From Polysphondylium violaceum (Eukaryota; Evosea; Eumycetozoa; Dictyosteliales; Dictyosteliaceae), in contig AJWJ01000026.1 in the NCBI GenBank assembly GCA_000277445.1, positions 1 to 64,000 of the forward strand: 64,000 nt of DNA. The letters run 5' to 3'. Position numbers and translations under genes: made by a program. Below the pieces are notes generated by a model. The model was not told where the DNA came from, did no database searches, and saw nothing but the letters and a program-made list of their open reading frames with translations. Below, piece after piece: positions 12,512 to 24,601 of this stretch. Each line of letters begins with the position of its first letter. The stretch's first letter is position 1.

Positions 12512-14484
12512 ATGGCCAAGGGTAGAAATAATATGTCAGATGACGATATGGATTTCGATGACGAGTTGTTATCAGTCATTGAAAAAAAACCAGCCGCAAA
12601 GAAAAGAGTATGTTGTCGACTAAATCAAATATCTATGAATTTTAGTATTAATATCAGTATCATTATTAAATCTATTCTATAGAAAGATGATAGCGACGAA
12701 GAAGTAAATACAAGAGGAGGAAAAAGAGGTAAAGCTACAACCACCACCACTACAGGTAGAGGAAAGACTTTAACTAAAGCAGGTGGTAGAAAAGGAGCTG
12801 CTGCTTTTGTAGAAGATGATGAAGAAGAACCAGATGATGGATATGATCAAGATTTATATAAAGATGAGGAAGATAGAATTGAACTTTCAAAGTTACCTGA
12901 AGTTGAAAGAGAAGATATTTTAGCATCTAGATATGAAAAGAGAAAAGAACTCAGAGAAAGATGGGAACAACAAAAACGTTTAAAGAAAGCCAAAGAATCA
13001 GAGAATAGAGCCAAAGGTGGTTCACAATCATCATCGTCATCGGCTGCAGCTGCTGATTACGAATCATCTAGAGGTTCAAGAAGAGGCGATAAAGAGGGTG
13101 GAAAGACAGATCAAGCCTTAAAAGATCTCAAACAAAAGAGAGAAAAAGCACAAAGTAAACCACCCAAAGAGTCATCAGTGAGCAGTAGTTCAACTTCTAC
13201 TAAAAGACCACCATCACCATCATATCATTACAACTCTTCAGAGGATCAAGAACGTGAAAGACAAAGAGAAAATGAAAAAGAAAGAGAAAAGGAAAATAGA
13301 GAAAGAGAAAAAGAAAGAGAGACAGCCAAAGAGGTACAAAAGCAAATCGAGGCATTGGATATTCAAACACTCAATCAAGTAAAGTTGTCTAGAAACATGT
13401 TGGTTAAATGGGTAGATCAACCATACTTTGAAACTCTTACACCAGGTTTCTTTGTTAGAGTTGTTATTGGCTCTCATTTGGACAATCCAATCTATAGAAT
13501 CGGTGAAATCTTAGACATTAGAATCGGACACAAATTATATACAGTAGAGAATAAAGAGACCGACAAGATATTGGTATTAAGTTATGCCGGTGCAAAAAAA
13601 GACTTTAGCATAGAAAACGTTTCAAACAATGTTATCACTCCATCAGAACACGAACGTTGGATCACCGATATGGTCAGAGCTGGCCAACCACTTCCCGATC
13701 CACAAAAGATTCAAGAAAAGATTAAAGATATTCAAAAGGCCAACGACTATGTCTACACCAACGAAGACATTGAAAAAAGAGCCAAAGATCGTGCCCGTTA
13801 CAATAAGGTGCCAGTAAATATTGCCTTTGAAAAGGCCAAATTGATAGCCATTCGTGATACTTTGGATCCAAACTCTGAAAAGTACCAAGACGTTTGCGAC
13901 CAAATCGAAGAGTACACCAAGCTGGCCAATGATCTCAGAGCCAAAGTAATGTCTTCTTCTGAGGATGGCATTGCAAAGATTAATCAAAGAAACAAATCAT
14001 TTAATTTCAGACAACAATATTCCCAAACTATGCCTGAAACTGTAAATAATGAGTTTGATCCATTTGCAAGAAGAAAAACCAGATCAATTGCCGTCGTTCA
14101 AGTTACCAATGAAGACGGCTCAAAGCCAATCACCGCTGCCGCTTCAAGTCCAAGTGCTCCAAAGGTAATCAAGAATATTGAAGTTGAAAAAAGCGAACAA
14201 AAACGTAAACCTCAAGACTATAGTCTTCAAGAAATTCATAAAGCAATTGAATTGGAAATTAAGATTCCAGATACTGTTTCTAAAATTTGTATGTATTTGT
14301 TCTTATAATATTTTACATTTAATTATTACTAATAATTTTAATAATAACAATAATAATAGTATCTGTACAACCATTACAAAAGAAAAGACCAACTATTCCA
14401 GTTCATGTTCAAGGTGTTGACCATTCATTTAAATCTATTATTACAATTGAAGATTATTTCAAAAAAATTCATCAATTTAAATAA
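12512..14484 (+). CDS. rtf1: Rtf1, Paf1-complex subunit with Plus3 domain
   Basis: Exons 12512-12607, 12683-14288 and 14360-14484 give about 608 residues. The N-terminus is acidic (DDDMDFDDELLSVIEKKP) and is followed by charged, Arg/Glu-rich low complexity. A Plus3 domain begins near residue 265 (LSRNMLVKWVDQPYFETLTPG, then FVRVVIG, YRIGEI, NKETDKILVLSY). After it comes a Lys/Glu-rich helical region that includes RARYNKVPVN. This layout is that of Rtf1, which links the Paf1 complex to elongating RNA polymerase II and supports H2B ubiquitination in the nucleus. The Plus3 fold binds the phosphorylated Spt5 tail in other species. The last exon, ending YFKKIHQFK, is supported by frame continuity only. 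The gene is convergent with ada2, 144 bp away. Confidence 0.9.
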
Positions 14485-14628
14485 ACCTTGTATTTGTGCC
14501 AACAATAACTAATACTTTCATTTATGAAATCTTACATCTTTTTTTATTTATGAAAAATTGATCACATCTTTTTATATACAATTAGTGAGCTGAGATGATG
14601 ATAATTAATAATAATAATATTCGTGGAA

Positions 14629-17205
14629 TTAGTCTTGTCTTTTTAACCAACCACTTTGTTCAAAAAACTCTAATAGTTTGATTACTTTGGTTTGATGTAA
14701 TTTAATTAATTTGTTTGCTACCGATTGCTTAATGATACCCTGAGTCTTTAAACTTTCAGCCAAAAGTGTTTCTTTGATCACTAGATACTGTTGTGGAAGT
14801 ATTCTAATTGCTGTACACAAGAGTTTTTCTTTGGTCGACAATACTTCACTGTTTGGCAAACCTTCCATTTCGAGTTGAGCATTCTTTCTCAATTTCATGG
14901 ATTTTCTTTCATAGCCTAAAAAGGTATCTTCTTTTTCTTTGGTGTATTGTTTGGGCGATTTAAAGTGATTTGGGTTGGTCGAGGTTGGCTTGTCTATGGA
15001 CGATACACTCGATAGATAAGAGAGGTCGCTTTTAGACTTTTTGGTGTTTCTCTCGAGTTCTCTTTTTCTCTTTTCCTCTTCATAGATGTCGCCCTCGGTC
15101 ATGCTCTTAATGCCAGCTTCACGGTATTTCTGGAGTTGTGCAATTTGATTCTTAAGATTCTTTTCCGTGATCAAACCATCTAACAGTGTTTCGTATTCGT
15201 CTTTATCTATTGTTTGTAAAAATACCTTTAGTGAATTGACAATTTCTTTGTCGTCTTTGTATCTTTTTCTCTCTACTTTTTTGTAGTCGAGTAAACCTTT
15301 ATCAATGATAAAATTTCTTCTTCTTATTCTCTCGTCAAGCCTCTGACTATAGGATTCCAATACCTGTAGCTTTATTTCCCTGTCTTCTAAAGTATCTTCA
15401 GCATCAAATGTTAAATCCTTTACTACAATCTCTGCATCATTATCATATTCAACTTCAAAATGTCCTCTATTCTTCATAAATCCAACAGCATCTGTCACTG
15501 GCCCTGATGGTCCTTCTTCATTTACAGATTTACCTCCAATTTTAGATTTATTTCTATCTTTATTAATTCTATCTAGATTGTTATCAATTATTAGTATACA
15601 TATAATTGCCGTTACTATAATTAATAGTTTATCATCATTACCTGAAGTTAAAGGTGGAGTGGTTGGTTTTGCTCTTTTAAATTGGACATTTTCACTACTG
15701 GTTAAAACATTTGATGTATCTGGTAATGGTGAAGTTGTTGTATTTAAATAATAGGTGAAATAATGTGTTTTACACTCTGGTGCTGATTTTGTACCAACAT
15801 TTTCAGAAACATCGTTCCAATTACCTAGCCCATACAACTCTATTGCTTCCAAAAGCAAGAGTTCTTCATCAGCACCCCAGGAATCTGTGAACATTGGGAA
15901 ATGCATGTTTTCAATGACATGATAGTCATGGTCATTCTTGTGAGGTGTGATTTCAACACCCACACTAAAACACTCTAGACAGAGATCAAAGTCTTGACAT
16001 ACTGAACAACGTATTCTCACAACACCACTAATATCTTTTTGACAGTAATCACAATGATACAATACTGTATTAGGTTTAGGCTCCTCTGGTACAGGGGAGG
16101 TAATGGGCGGTGATTTCTTTTTGGGTGTTTTGGGTGGTGATGTTGTGCTTTCTTTAATGGTTGTGTCTGATAGATTGGGTGTTGATGTAGATGTTGTTGT
16201 TGTTGTTGTTGTGGTGGTGGTAGAGGTAGTTTTTGATTGTGGAGGTGAGGCTGTGGCCGTCGACGATATGGGTGTCGATGGTGATGATCTTTTAACAACT
16301 TCTTTCTTTTTAATCAACTTTGATTTTCTCTTTTTCGATGAGGATCCATCTTCATCGTCTGATTCTTCTTCAGATTCATCATCGACATCGTCGTCGTCAT
16401 CCTCTGACTCTGCATAGGATTCGTCTGAATCTTCTTTTCCTCTTGCAGAGTTTGTATCGACCATGTCTTCATCAAAATCATCTAAACTTGCACTATTGCT
16501 TCTAGTAGGTCTTGCACTACCGCCAAATTGTTGTTTCTTTGCACTTTGTTTTCTTCGATTAAATCCTTTTCTCGATGACGATTTACTCAACACTGAACTA
16601 GTATCATCGTCATCTTCTTCATCGCCATCTTCTTCATCAACTGCTGATGTATCTTCATTTGTTTCATCGTCATCATCTTCTTCACCACCAAGACCACCGC
16701 CATGTACATCATCTATAGTATCGTCATCTACTTCATCGTCGTCATCGTCATCTTCATCTGACAGTAATTGTGGTTGTTTCTTTCTAGCTCTTCTTCTATT
16801 ATTTCTCGTAGACACAATTTCGTCTTCCTCACTTTGTATTGAATTATTACTATTACTATTATTACTATTTGTTGTAGTTGTTGCAGTCATTGTACCACCG
16901 CCATTACTACTCGATGCTCTTCTTTTACTTTTACCTTTACCACTTGTCTGTAATGAAGATTCAGACATTTCTTCATCTGTAGTAATAGTACTTTCCCTAT
17001 TCCTCTTTTTATTTATCATTAAATCCTCTTCTTCATCTTCCTCATCCTCACCCATTGGTTGAGTGGGTGGTAAATCTTCTAATGTCGGTGTCGGTGTTGT
17101 CTCTGTTTTATTTTCTACATTACTATTACTACTATTACTACTACTACTACTATTGTTATTTAAATCATCATCTTTGTCCATCGATACAGTCTTATCACCC
17201 TTCAT
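14629..17205 (-). CDS. ada2: Ada2 transcriptional adaptor (ZZ, SANT, SWIRM)
   Basis: The frame is open throughout, but a 69-bp in-frame GT-AG segment (15573-15641) encodes a hydrophobic stretch that breaks homology. It is treated as an intron, giving about 835 residues. Residues 1-380 are an unusually long acidic and low-complexity extension with Asp/Glu runs. The ZZ zinc finger follows near 380-430 (YHCDYCQKDISG, CSVCQDFDLCLECF). A SANT/Myb domain lies near 438-485 (WGADEELLLLEAIELYGLGN, WNDVSENVG). A C-terminal SWIRM domain occupies about the last 75 residues. The order ZZ-SANT-SWIRM defines Ada2, which activates Gcn5 acetyltransferase in SAGA-type complexes in the nucleus. Typical Ada2 is 430-500 residues, so the N-terminal tail nearly doubles it. 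Confidence 0.9.
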   Translation of the reverse strand: MKGDKTVSMDKDDDLNNNSSSSSNSSNSNVENKTETTPTPTLEDLPPTQPMGEDEEDEEEDLMINKKRNRESTITTDEEMSESSLQTSGKGKSKRRASSSNGGGTMTATTTTNSNNSNSNNSIQSEEDEIVSTRNNRRRARKKQPQLLSDEDDDDDDEVDDDTIDDVHGGGLGGEEDDDDETNEDTSAVDEEDGDEEDDDDTSSVLSKSSSRKGFNRRKQSAKKQQFGGSARPTRSNSASLDDFDEDMVDTNSARGKEDSDESYAESEDDDDDVDDESEEESDDEDGSSSKKRKSKLIKKKEVVKRSSPSTPISSTATASPPQSKTTSTTTTTTTTTTSTSTPNLSDTTIKESTTSPPKTPKKKSPPITSPVPEEPKPNTVLYHCDYCQKDISGVVRIRCSVCQDFDLCLECFSVGVEITPHKNDHDYHVIENMHFPMFTDSWGADEELLLLEAIELYGLGNWNDVSENVGTKSAPECKTHYFTYYLNTTTSPLPDTSNVLTSSENVQFKRAKPTTPPLTSGNDDKLLIIVTAIICILIIDNNLDRINKDRNKSKIGGKSVNEEGPSGPVTDAVGFMKNRGHFEVEYDNDAEIVVKDLTFDAEDTLEDREIKLQVLESYSQRLDERIRRRNFIIDKGLLDYKKVERKRYKDDKEIVNSLKVFLQTIDKDEYETLLDGLITEKNLKNQIAQLQKYREAGIKSMTEGDIYEEEKRKRELERNTKKSKSDLSYLSSVSSIDKPTSTNPNHFKSPKQYTKEKEDTFLGYERKSMKLRKNAQLEMEGLPNSEVLSTKEKLLCTAIRILPQQYLVIKETLLAESLKTQGIIKQSVANKLIKLHQTKVIKLLEFFEQSGWLKRQD

Positions 17206-17402
17206 GATTCAAGATAGAAATGACGAAATTCCCCTATGAGAACACACAACAAACAGATTTAAATTAATTTGAAAAAAAAAAAAAAAAAATTACAAAAATC
17301 TAACGGATTTATTTTTTTCATATGTTTCTTTCCACTTTTTTTGTGAACAACAACCAAACAAAGTCTATTGATATAATAATAATAATAATAATATAGATAT
17401 AT

Positions 17403-20400
17403 TTATTTTTCAGATTGAGTAAAACATGAAAAGAGGAGAGTGGTCTTTAATAGATTTCTTTGAAGGATTTGCTCAAGATTTTTTGTCACCATGGCGGGAT
17501 TAAAAGCACCACTCATACCACCGCTGCTGGTGGCGGGAGTAAAGGATAGATCCTTACGAATGAGTTGAGATAGTTTAACGGTTTTCTCTGAGCCAAAAGA
17601 TTGTAGGATATTTTCGACAAATAGTACATCCAAAAGGAATTGGGATTTGCCTTCGGTAGAGATGAGGGTGGGCTCGACAAACGAGAATTGGTGACGGATG
17701 GTGACGAGGAGATACTCAAAGACACGGGACACGACGGCAGACGACACATCGATGCTGTTTATGGTTTTCATTACCTCGTTGTGCACAAATACCAGTTTGG
17801 TCAAGATGGTCAGTATGTAGTCACTGACCTTGTGTGGATGAATCTTGTCCATCCAGATATTGCCCGAATGGAGAATGCCACGCGTGATGTATTCGCCGAG
17901 GGATTTGGTCTTTTCGTGCACGTATTTGTCGAGAATGAGTCTTTCCAAGACACCGAGTTTTTCAATCACCTTTTTGATGTAGGATGTAAAGGGTTGGTGG
18001 AATAGACTGACATAGAACGAACGCAGTTGGACGGCTGTTTTGCTGACCACTGTCGAGCAATTGGACAAGATAAGGAGGAGCTTTTGATTTGATGTAAATG
18101 TGTTTTTGTCTTTACCACTGCTTGTTTGTCCATCGACATCGGATCGGCCATCGTCAGAGGCGTTGTCGCCGTCGTGATGGTGATGGTGGTGGTGGTTGTC
18201 GAGATTGTAGATATTTGAGAGATCAAGCTGTTCTTGCTCAAATGCCATACGATGAAGACAATCGCCAAAGCTTTCTATCGCTTCACAGAGGGCAGATTCA
18301 ACGGGCGACAAAAGCATTGGCTTGTTGGCCAAAAAGGACAGCTTGCTGAGATTGGATTTAATCGTCTCGACAAACTCGCCCAACAACCGGGTGGTGGTCA
18401 TGCCGCCCACCTGCTGGTTGGTTGAGATGACATCGTCAAACTCGTTGATGCTCCAGTCCTCCAACAGGTAGAGGAAAGATACCTCTGCCACCATTTCCGA
18501 GCAAATCTGGGATATGAAATGCAGTGTGAGCGACTCGACCAGCTTGTTGATTGATCTGAGATAGTATTCGTCCATGCCGAGGTTGTGCAACATCTCTTGG
18601 CACTTCATGACCTCATTGACATTATCGACCATGTTGGACGAAGTGTCGGGTGTGCCGTCGTCCTCCTCTTCGTCGTATCCGGGCACGGGGCTATTAAAGT
18701 CCTCGTCGAAAAAGAGTTCCTCCACCTTTTGCGAGTACAACTCCAACAGACCCACAACCAGCTTCTTAAAGTTTTCCTCGTTGATGGCGCTTGTGGCCGC
18801 CGAGATTTGCTTCTTGTGCGACTTGTACGAGCTGGTTAAATCCTTTTGGACGACATGCACCGAATCCAGTGTTGTGATCTTGGTCGAGTAGTCCTCGCCC
18901 TTCTTTTTAAACATAAACTTGTGTGTCTTTGACGAACTCTTGTCGATCCATTTCTTTTGCAACTTGAATGGCGACTCATCGAGTGCCAGCTCGACCAACT
19001 TTATCGTGGTCACTCCGCCATCCTTTGGTTTCTTTTCAGACAACTTGTACAAACAAAACTGGTCTTCCTCTGTTTCAATGAATCTCTTTTTACACAACTC
19101 GACCAGATCACCAACCTTTTTCTCTTGGTCCAGTCTATAGCTAGAGAACGACTCATCGATAAAATACACAATCACCGACACCGTTTTCAACTCCTTCTTC
19201 TTATCGCCCTGCTGCTGTTGTTGCTGTTGCTGCTGTTGCTGTTGCTGTAATATACTTTGTTGTTGCTTCATCTTTAAATACTCGTTGTTGTCATCAAACT
19301 TACCCTCAATATACGATTTACCCATCTTGAATAGATTAGGTACATTTGACAACAACAATATCGATAGCTTACGTATAATCTTGTAGTTTGGCAGTGTTTC
19401 TATATACAAGTACATATACATATATTAGTATTAGTATCAACCTATCATCTCACCGCGCCAGCCACCCTGTATACATTACTATCATTTGAACATTGTTGAA
19501 TTAAAGTCGTGATGGCGTTGTTTCTGTTGGACAAGAAATACCAACATGGATCACCAATCATGGACCACTCATTTTTGCCATTGCCTATCTCCATCAACAC
19601 CTTGATACTCTTTTTCAATAGATCGGGCTTAGACTGAGGGTCACGGAGTATTGTGAATAGCTGGGTACGAAAGTCTTCTATAATCTTTTCAATGTCATAC
19701 AATATCTTTTGAAATGCTTTCTTTTGGTTATTTGATGTGATCAACATCTTTGCATTTCGATAATTATGTACAACCTTTTCAAACTCGCCCTGTCTGATAT
19801 TCTCTTGAATCTTTCCAGGCAACTTAAAGATAACTTTAAATTTATTCAACAACGTCAACACTCGACGAATATGATCTGCCTCTTGTTTGCCTCTGAGCAA
19901 AGGATGATACACCAACGATGACTTATCGATAATTTCTATTAATTAACATAGCATTAGTATATACATCAACCATAGCGTAGCTCTCTGTATTCCTATACTA
20001 TAACACAATATTTACTTGTAAAAGAGGTATTCATGTCCTCCAACATTTTACTATTTGACACCAAATCAAATACTTCATCTACTGTATCTTTACACTTTAC
20101 AAAATGTTCAAAGTTATCTTTAACTAAAAACTTTATCTCTAATGCTTTTGAACTTAACGCCTCTTTTAATTTACTCATACCCACCGATAACTCTGTAAAT
20201 TTAGTTTGACTATGTATCTCTGATAAAAAAACAACTGGACTAAAATCTTCAGACTCCAATGATAACAGTTCCTCTATGATTATAGTAATATACAATACAA
20301 TTAATATATAGATCAAATATGTATATATAGAGAGATAGATAAATATCGTCATCATTACTTTTAATAGATTGTGATTTTCTTGGTGGCATTCTAATGTTGT

Positions 20401-20761
20401 TATAATGTTAGTATATACTGTGCATATGTTTATCACTACTACACTACACATACTTTAATATACCTAAAGGATCATAAAAACGATCTCTATCATCAATTTG
20501 ACCTGAATCACCAGTGGTTTGACCAGATTCATTTTGCACGACAAAGAATGCACTTTCATCTTCTATAAACTCTTGCCAACCATCCTTTAATCTACTCCAT
20601 TGAGTAGGCTCTGTCTCTAAATAATCATCTTCATCGTCATAATAGTCTATGATATTGTTTATGTGGCGGTGTTAGCACTACTATCATGAAAACAACAACA
20701 GCGTATCTCTAGTATATATACCTGAATATGAATCAGAACCCGAAGAAGAATCAGATGACAT
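17403..20761 (-). CDS. exoc2: Sec5/EXOC2 exocyst subunit with a Ras-association-like insert
   Basis: Six exons on the minus strand, in transcript order: 20761-20722, 20646-20454, 20390-20359, 20273-20016, 19935-19480 and 19399-17403. They give about 991 residues. The region after the acidic N-terminus (DPLGILK, then [15 protein letters not shown] and [20 protein letters not shown]) and the [25 protein letters not shown] and IQQC region match Sec5. The C-terminal half is the helical-bundle exocyst fold. Between them, after a poly-Gln run, residues about 400-493 look like a ubiquitin-like Ras-association domain ([32 protein letters not shown]). Sec5 tethers secretory vesicles at the plasma membrane as part of exocyst. 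Splice sites were chosen to keep frame. The donor at 20453 (gtatgt) was preferred over one 11 bp earlier because it keeps a Pro/Lys-rich reading. Confidence 0.82.
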
Positions 20762-20976
20762 TATTTACAGCTTCTTTTATCTTTATTACTCTTGTTGTTT
20801 TATGAAATGAGATAGAATAAAAAAAAAAAATAAAAAAAAACTATTTTGGAGGCTATGGTTGATTTATTGTATAATATTTGATTACGATTTTAATAATGAC
20901 ATTATTTGCACACCAACTTTAACACTAATACTGACTAATAGATGGGATATTTGTTGCATAGTTATTCTAAGATTAA

Positions 20977-21054
20977 CTATTCTTTAGGTTTAAATTTGGA
21001 AAAAAATTCATAATTGTAGAAGTCATTTTCTAAATCAGTCATCATCTCTTCCAT
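20977..21054 (-). CDS. possible 25-residue ORF or terminal exon
   Basis: A short open frame (begins MEEMMTDLENDF, ends FKPKE, then TAG) has a non-repetitive, protein-like composition unlike the surrounding spacer. Upstream in the same frame is a stop, but a splice acceptor-like AG lies just before the ATG. It could be the last exon of a small or decayed gene whose other exons I could not find within 20762-21302. The remainder of that 540-bp spacer holds only AT-rich sequence. No family is recognised. Confidence 0.2.
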   Translation of the reverse strand: MEEMMTDLENDFYNYEFFSKFKPKE

Positions 21055-21302
21055 GGCTTTGCATTTTTAATTGGCAATGAAATGTGGGTATGATGATAGA
21101 AAAAAAAACAATTTAAAAAATCTTCAACTTCTTTAGAGATATATAAATATTCATTTAAAAAAGTGCTAGAAAATTAATTTTTGCAGATTCATAAAAGACC
21201 AAGATGCCGACAACCTATTAACAAATACTGAAACGTGATATTTACATTTATTATTTATTAATGATATGATACTACACACAAAAAATCAAGTTAATTTTGA
21301 AT

Positions 21303-24300
21303 TCAAACACTGGATTCAGCAGAATTACTTGAAGATAAGGGTGTAATGGAGTTTGTTGTTGAAACATTTAATGGTTGAGGGGATGATGATAAAATTGCCA
21401 TTGTTGGTGTTGGTGGAATTGAGGATATCAATGATGTTGTTGATGTCGGTGTTGGGGTTGTTGGTAATTGAGGTTGTGAATAAATAGGTGATATTGTCTG
21501 TTGTTGTGGAGTGGTATTGTTTTGATGAAAAGGGTTTTTAATTTTTGACAAAAAACTACCCATTTCAATTCCTTTGCCACTGTCTTGGGTCTTCATATAG
21601 GTTGTATTCCTTCTCTTGTACACGACAGCAATGACAATGAATATCATTGACAACACTATTGCAATTGACATGGGCACCCAAAAACTAACCTTTTTGTAAA
21701 TTGGCCGTTCTGGAAACTCATCCTCAAGCTCCAGTCCTCGCGGAATGAGCAGAGGTAAAGATAAATGTTGACACGCAAAATCATAGGCTGGACAACTAAT
21801 TGAAAATGTATTGTTTATCCAAATTAATCCACCCTCCCAGGGACAATGATAATAATGCTCATCAACCAAAACTAATAAACCATTGTCTTGACATCTATTG
21901 ATAATAGGTAAAGAAAGGAATTAATATATTGAATGATAATGTGACATTAATGATATCTATATATAATATAATATAATTACCTTTGAACAAAGCAAGCTGG
22001 ATTTAAATAACCGAGACTGATGTTTCTACTATTATTATTATTATTAAACAAGGTTTGATTCAAGAGAGTATAGTTGGAGTTGTGGAACATAAAACATTTG
22101 TGATCGCCATCGGGATTAGCTTGGGAATCAATGGTTTGTGAGCATACAGTTCCACTCCGTGATAAACTACGTCTATAAAAGGATGGACAAAAATCCTCTT
22201 CTTCAGGACCACCATGAGTTGGACGATTTTTAAAACGTTGAAAGAGAGGTGGAATAATGGATAAATAGTTTTTAACAGTGCATTCATTAAAACTCTTTCT
22301 ATCAGGCGAACAACCTTGGGGTCTGTGATTGGTGACATTGTTGGCAAATCCACAGAAATAGCCTCTTGTTTCATTTCTTGCTTCACAACGATCATGGATA
22401 AATGAACAACCCTCGCCTCTGCCCCACTGAAATTCTTGAGAGAATGATGTGTCGACAATGTACCAGCCCATGTCTTGCAAGCTGGCGAGTGTGATGATTG
22501 ACATTGACATGAGGGAATTAAATCTTGCAGTCATGAGTTCGCCATTGGCAATCACTTCTGAAAAATGGGATCCTTGCACTCCGCTGCCGCCACGGGACTC
22601 TAATTCAATGCCTTGGGGATGACTGCATCCATAGTGATTTTTAATGACCCAATTAATTCGAGGAGTGTTGAGCATTGTTGCATTTCTACTGACACTTACG
22701 CCATCGGGATTGGCGGAGTTTACTACTTTTGTGTAAAAGGGTTTTGTATGAGGTATACCGTTGGGGTCCAAATAGGTGGGGAAAAGACTGGGAAGGAAAC
22801 CCAATATGTGAATCATTTCGTGCATGGCAGATCTAATACATTTCTGGAAAGCAAACTGAGCGTAGGGACCATTTCCTTTAGAGATGTTGAGTAGCCATTT
22901 GTAGTGTTTGGGATTGAGGTTAATCACACCGGCCAACGGACGACCAGTGATCTTTTTCGAAAACTCATAACTACAAGGCAAGCCAAATGCAATAGAGTCC
23001 GACCGAGACATTGGTGTCAGGGTAATGTATATCAACAGATTGGAAAAGTTGTCAAGGCCATCAAGATATTTTTTATCGATGGCGACGTGGTTACCACACA
23101 TACCATAGGTAGCATCAAACACCTTTTGGTTGAGTTTGGTAATACCGCCAGCACCACTTCTAACCTGAAGCATTGACTCAAACACCTCGGCCATGGTTGG
23201 CATGACAGACACACGAATAAAATTTACAAGCGAGACAGATATTACGTCTTCATCTTTACAGTAATAAACACAATTGTTGACCACTGTAGAGTTACATCTA
23301 ATATCGGTTTTCCTTCCAAAAAATATTGATTGATTAAAATATAAACATGATCCATTATTCATAAAACTATAGTCAAATTGAATTCTAAGTGGTTCCCATC
23401 CCTCTACATATCCTGGTGTAAATAGAGGTGGTTTACTTGGTATTGGCACAAAAGGAAAACATGAATTATCTTTTAAGCAATCATAATCATGAGTATTGTT
23501 TCCTGTTGAATTGTCTGTTGAATTATTTGTTGAATTTTGGTTAGGTAAAGCTGTTACCAAAGGTACTGATGGGACTGAACCAGTAACATTTGTTTGGTTT
23601 CCTGATGTTGTTGAATTTGTTGATCCAGTACCTGTTGATGATCCAGTACCACCTGATGTTGTTTGATTTCCTAATGGATTATTTCCTCCTGTTGTAAATG
23701 GTAGCTGTGTTCCACTAGTCGATATAAATGCTGGCATGTTATTTGGTTTCTTTTTCTTCCCATCATTATCAAAAGTACCATTTTTACGATTATGATTTGA
23801 ATTTGTCGTTGAATTTGTTGTTGAATTTATTGTTGAATTTGTCGTTGAATTTGTGGTTAAGTTGGTTAAGTTGGTTAAGTTGGTTATATTTGTGGTATTT
23901 GTAATAGTAGTGTTTGTAGAATTATTAGGTGGAACAGTGACATGTATAACTGTGAGTGTATTGTTTGGTGAAGAAGTGATGTTTGGAAATGATACAGTTG
24001 AATTGGTAGGCAATGAAGGCAAAGTTTTATTCCCTCCATTGGTATTATTATTATTATTATTATTATTATTTAAATTTGAGAACAATGTATTTGTAAATGT
24101 TTCTGTATATATACTATCATAGCATGTGATTGGTCCAAAAACTATTTTAAATTCTTTATACTCCTCCCATGCTCTGTAGGGCGACTGTGTTGGTGCCTGT
24201 TGTGGTGGTGGTAGATTGGGAGGTGGTGGGGGTTGACCTGACGTCGTACTAGTATCTGTACAATTGCTGTCATTATTGTTTCCATTATTTTCATCTCCTG

Positions 24301-24601
24301 CATTGTTATCATTGCTACTACTGCTGCTAAAGGGATCCGATGTTTCTTGTAATTCCAAAAACAGTGCCCATTGCTTATCTATTATATATGCTATTTTATC
24401 ATCCGGTTCACTAGATTCGACCACTGTTCTTTTAGATTTAAAAATTGACGGCGGTGATCTAGATTTTGGCGGCAAAGGCGGGTACCCAATATCCAAGTCC
24501 TCCTCTGCCAATGCTAATTTACAATGTGATGATACTATATATAATAAAAAAACGAGATATATAAAAACAGACATTGAGACGCCCTTCTTGATAGCCCTCA
24601 T
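21303..24601 (-). CDS. leishmanolysin (M8/GP63)-type metalloprotease, membrane anchored
   Basis: Two exons in transcript order, 24601-21981 and 21894-21303, give about 1070 residues. The frame opens further to 24631 but without an ATG, so MRAIKKGVSM is taken as start. A hydrophobic signal segment lies near residues 11-27. Next comes a Pro-rich and Asn/Thr/Gly-rich linker of roughly 300 residues with many N-x-T/S sites. The M8 catalytic domain has the zinc site HEMIH near residue 593, a downstream third-His motif (GSHFSE, then GELMTARF) and many cysteines. A single membrane helix (about 941-963) precedes a Pro/Thr/Ser-rich tail of about 107 residues. It is likely a secretory-pathway type I ectoprotease. 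Dictyostelids have several GP63 homologues of poorly known substrate. Catalytic residues appear intact. Confidence 0.88.

Noticed and set aside
15573-15641. Hydrophobic segment within the ada2 open frame, possible membrane helix
   Set aside because: It has GT and AG ends, is 69 bp and in frame, and interrupts a soluble nuclear protein. An intron is the better reading.
16463-17062. Long plus-strand open frame (about 199 codons) opposite ada2
   Set aside because: It is a Ser/Val/Leu-rich mirror of the acidic repeats of ada2 on the other strand, with no protein-like pattern.
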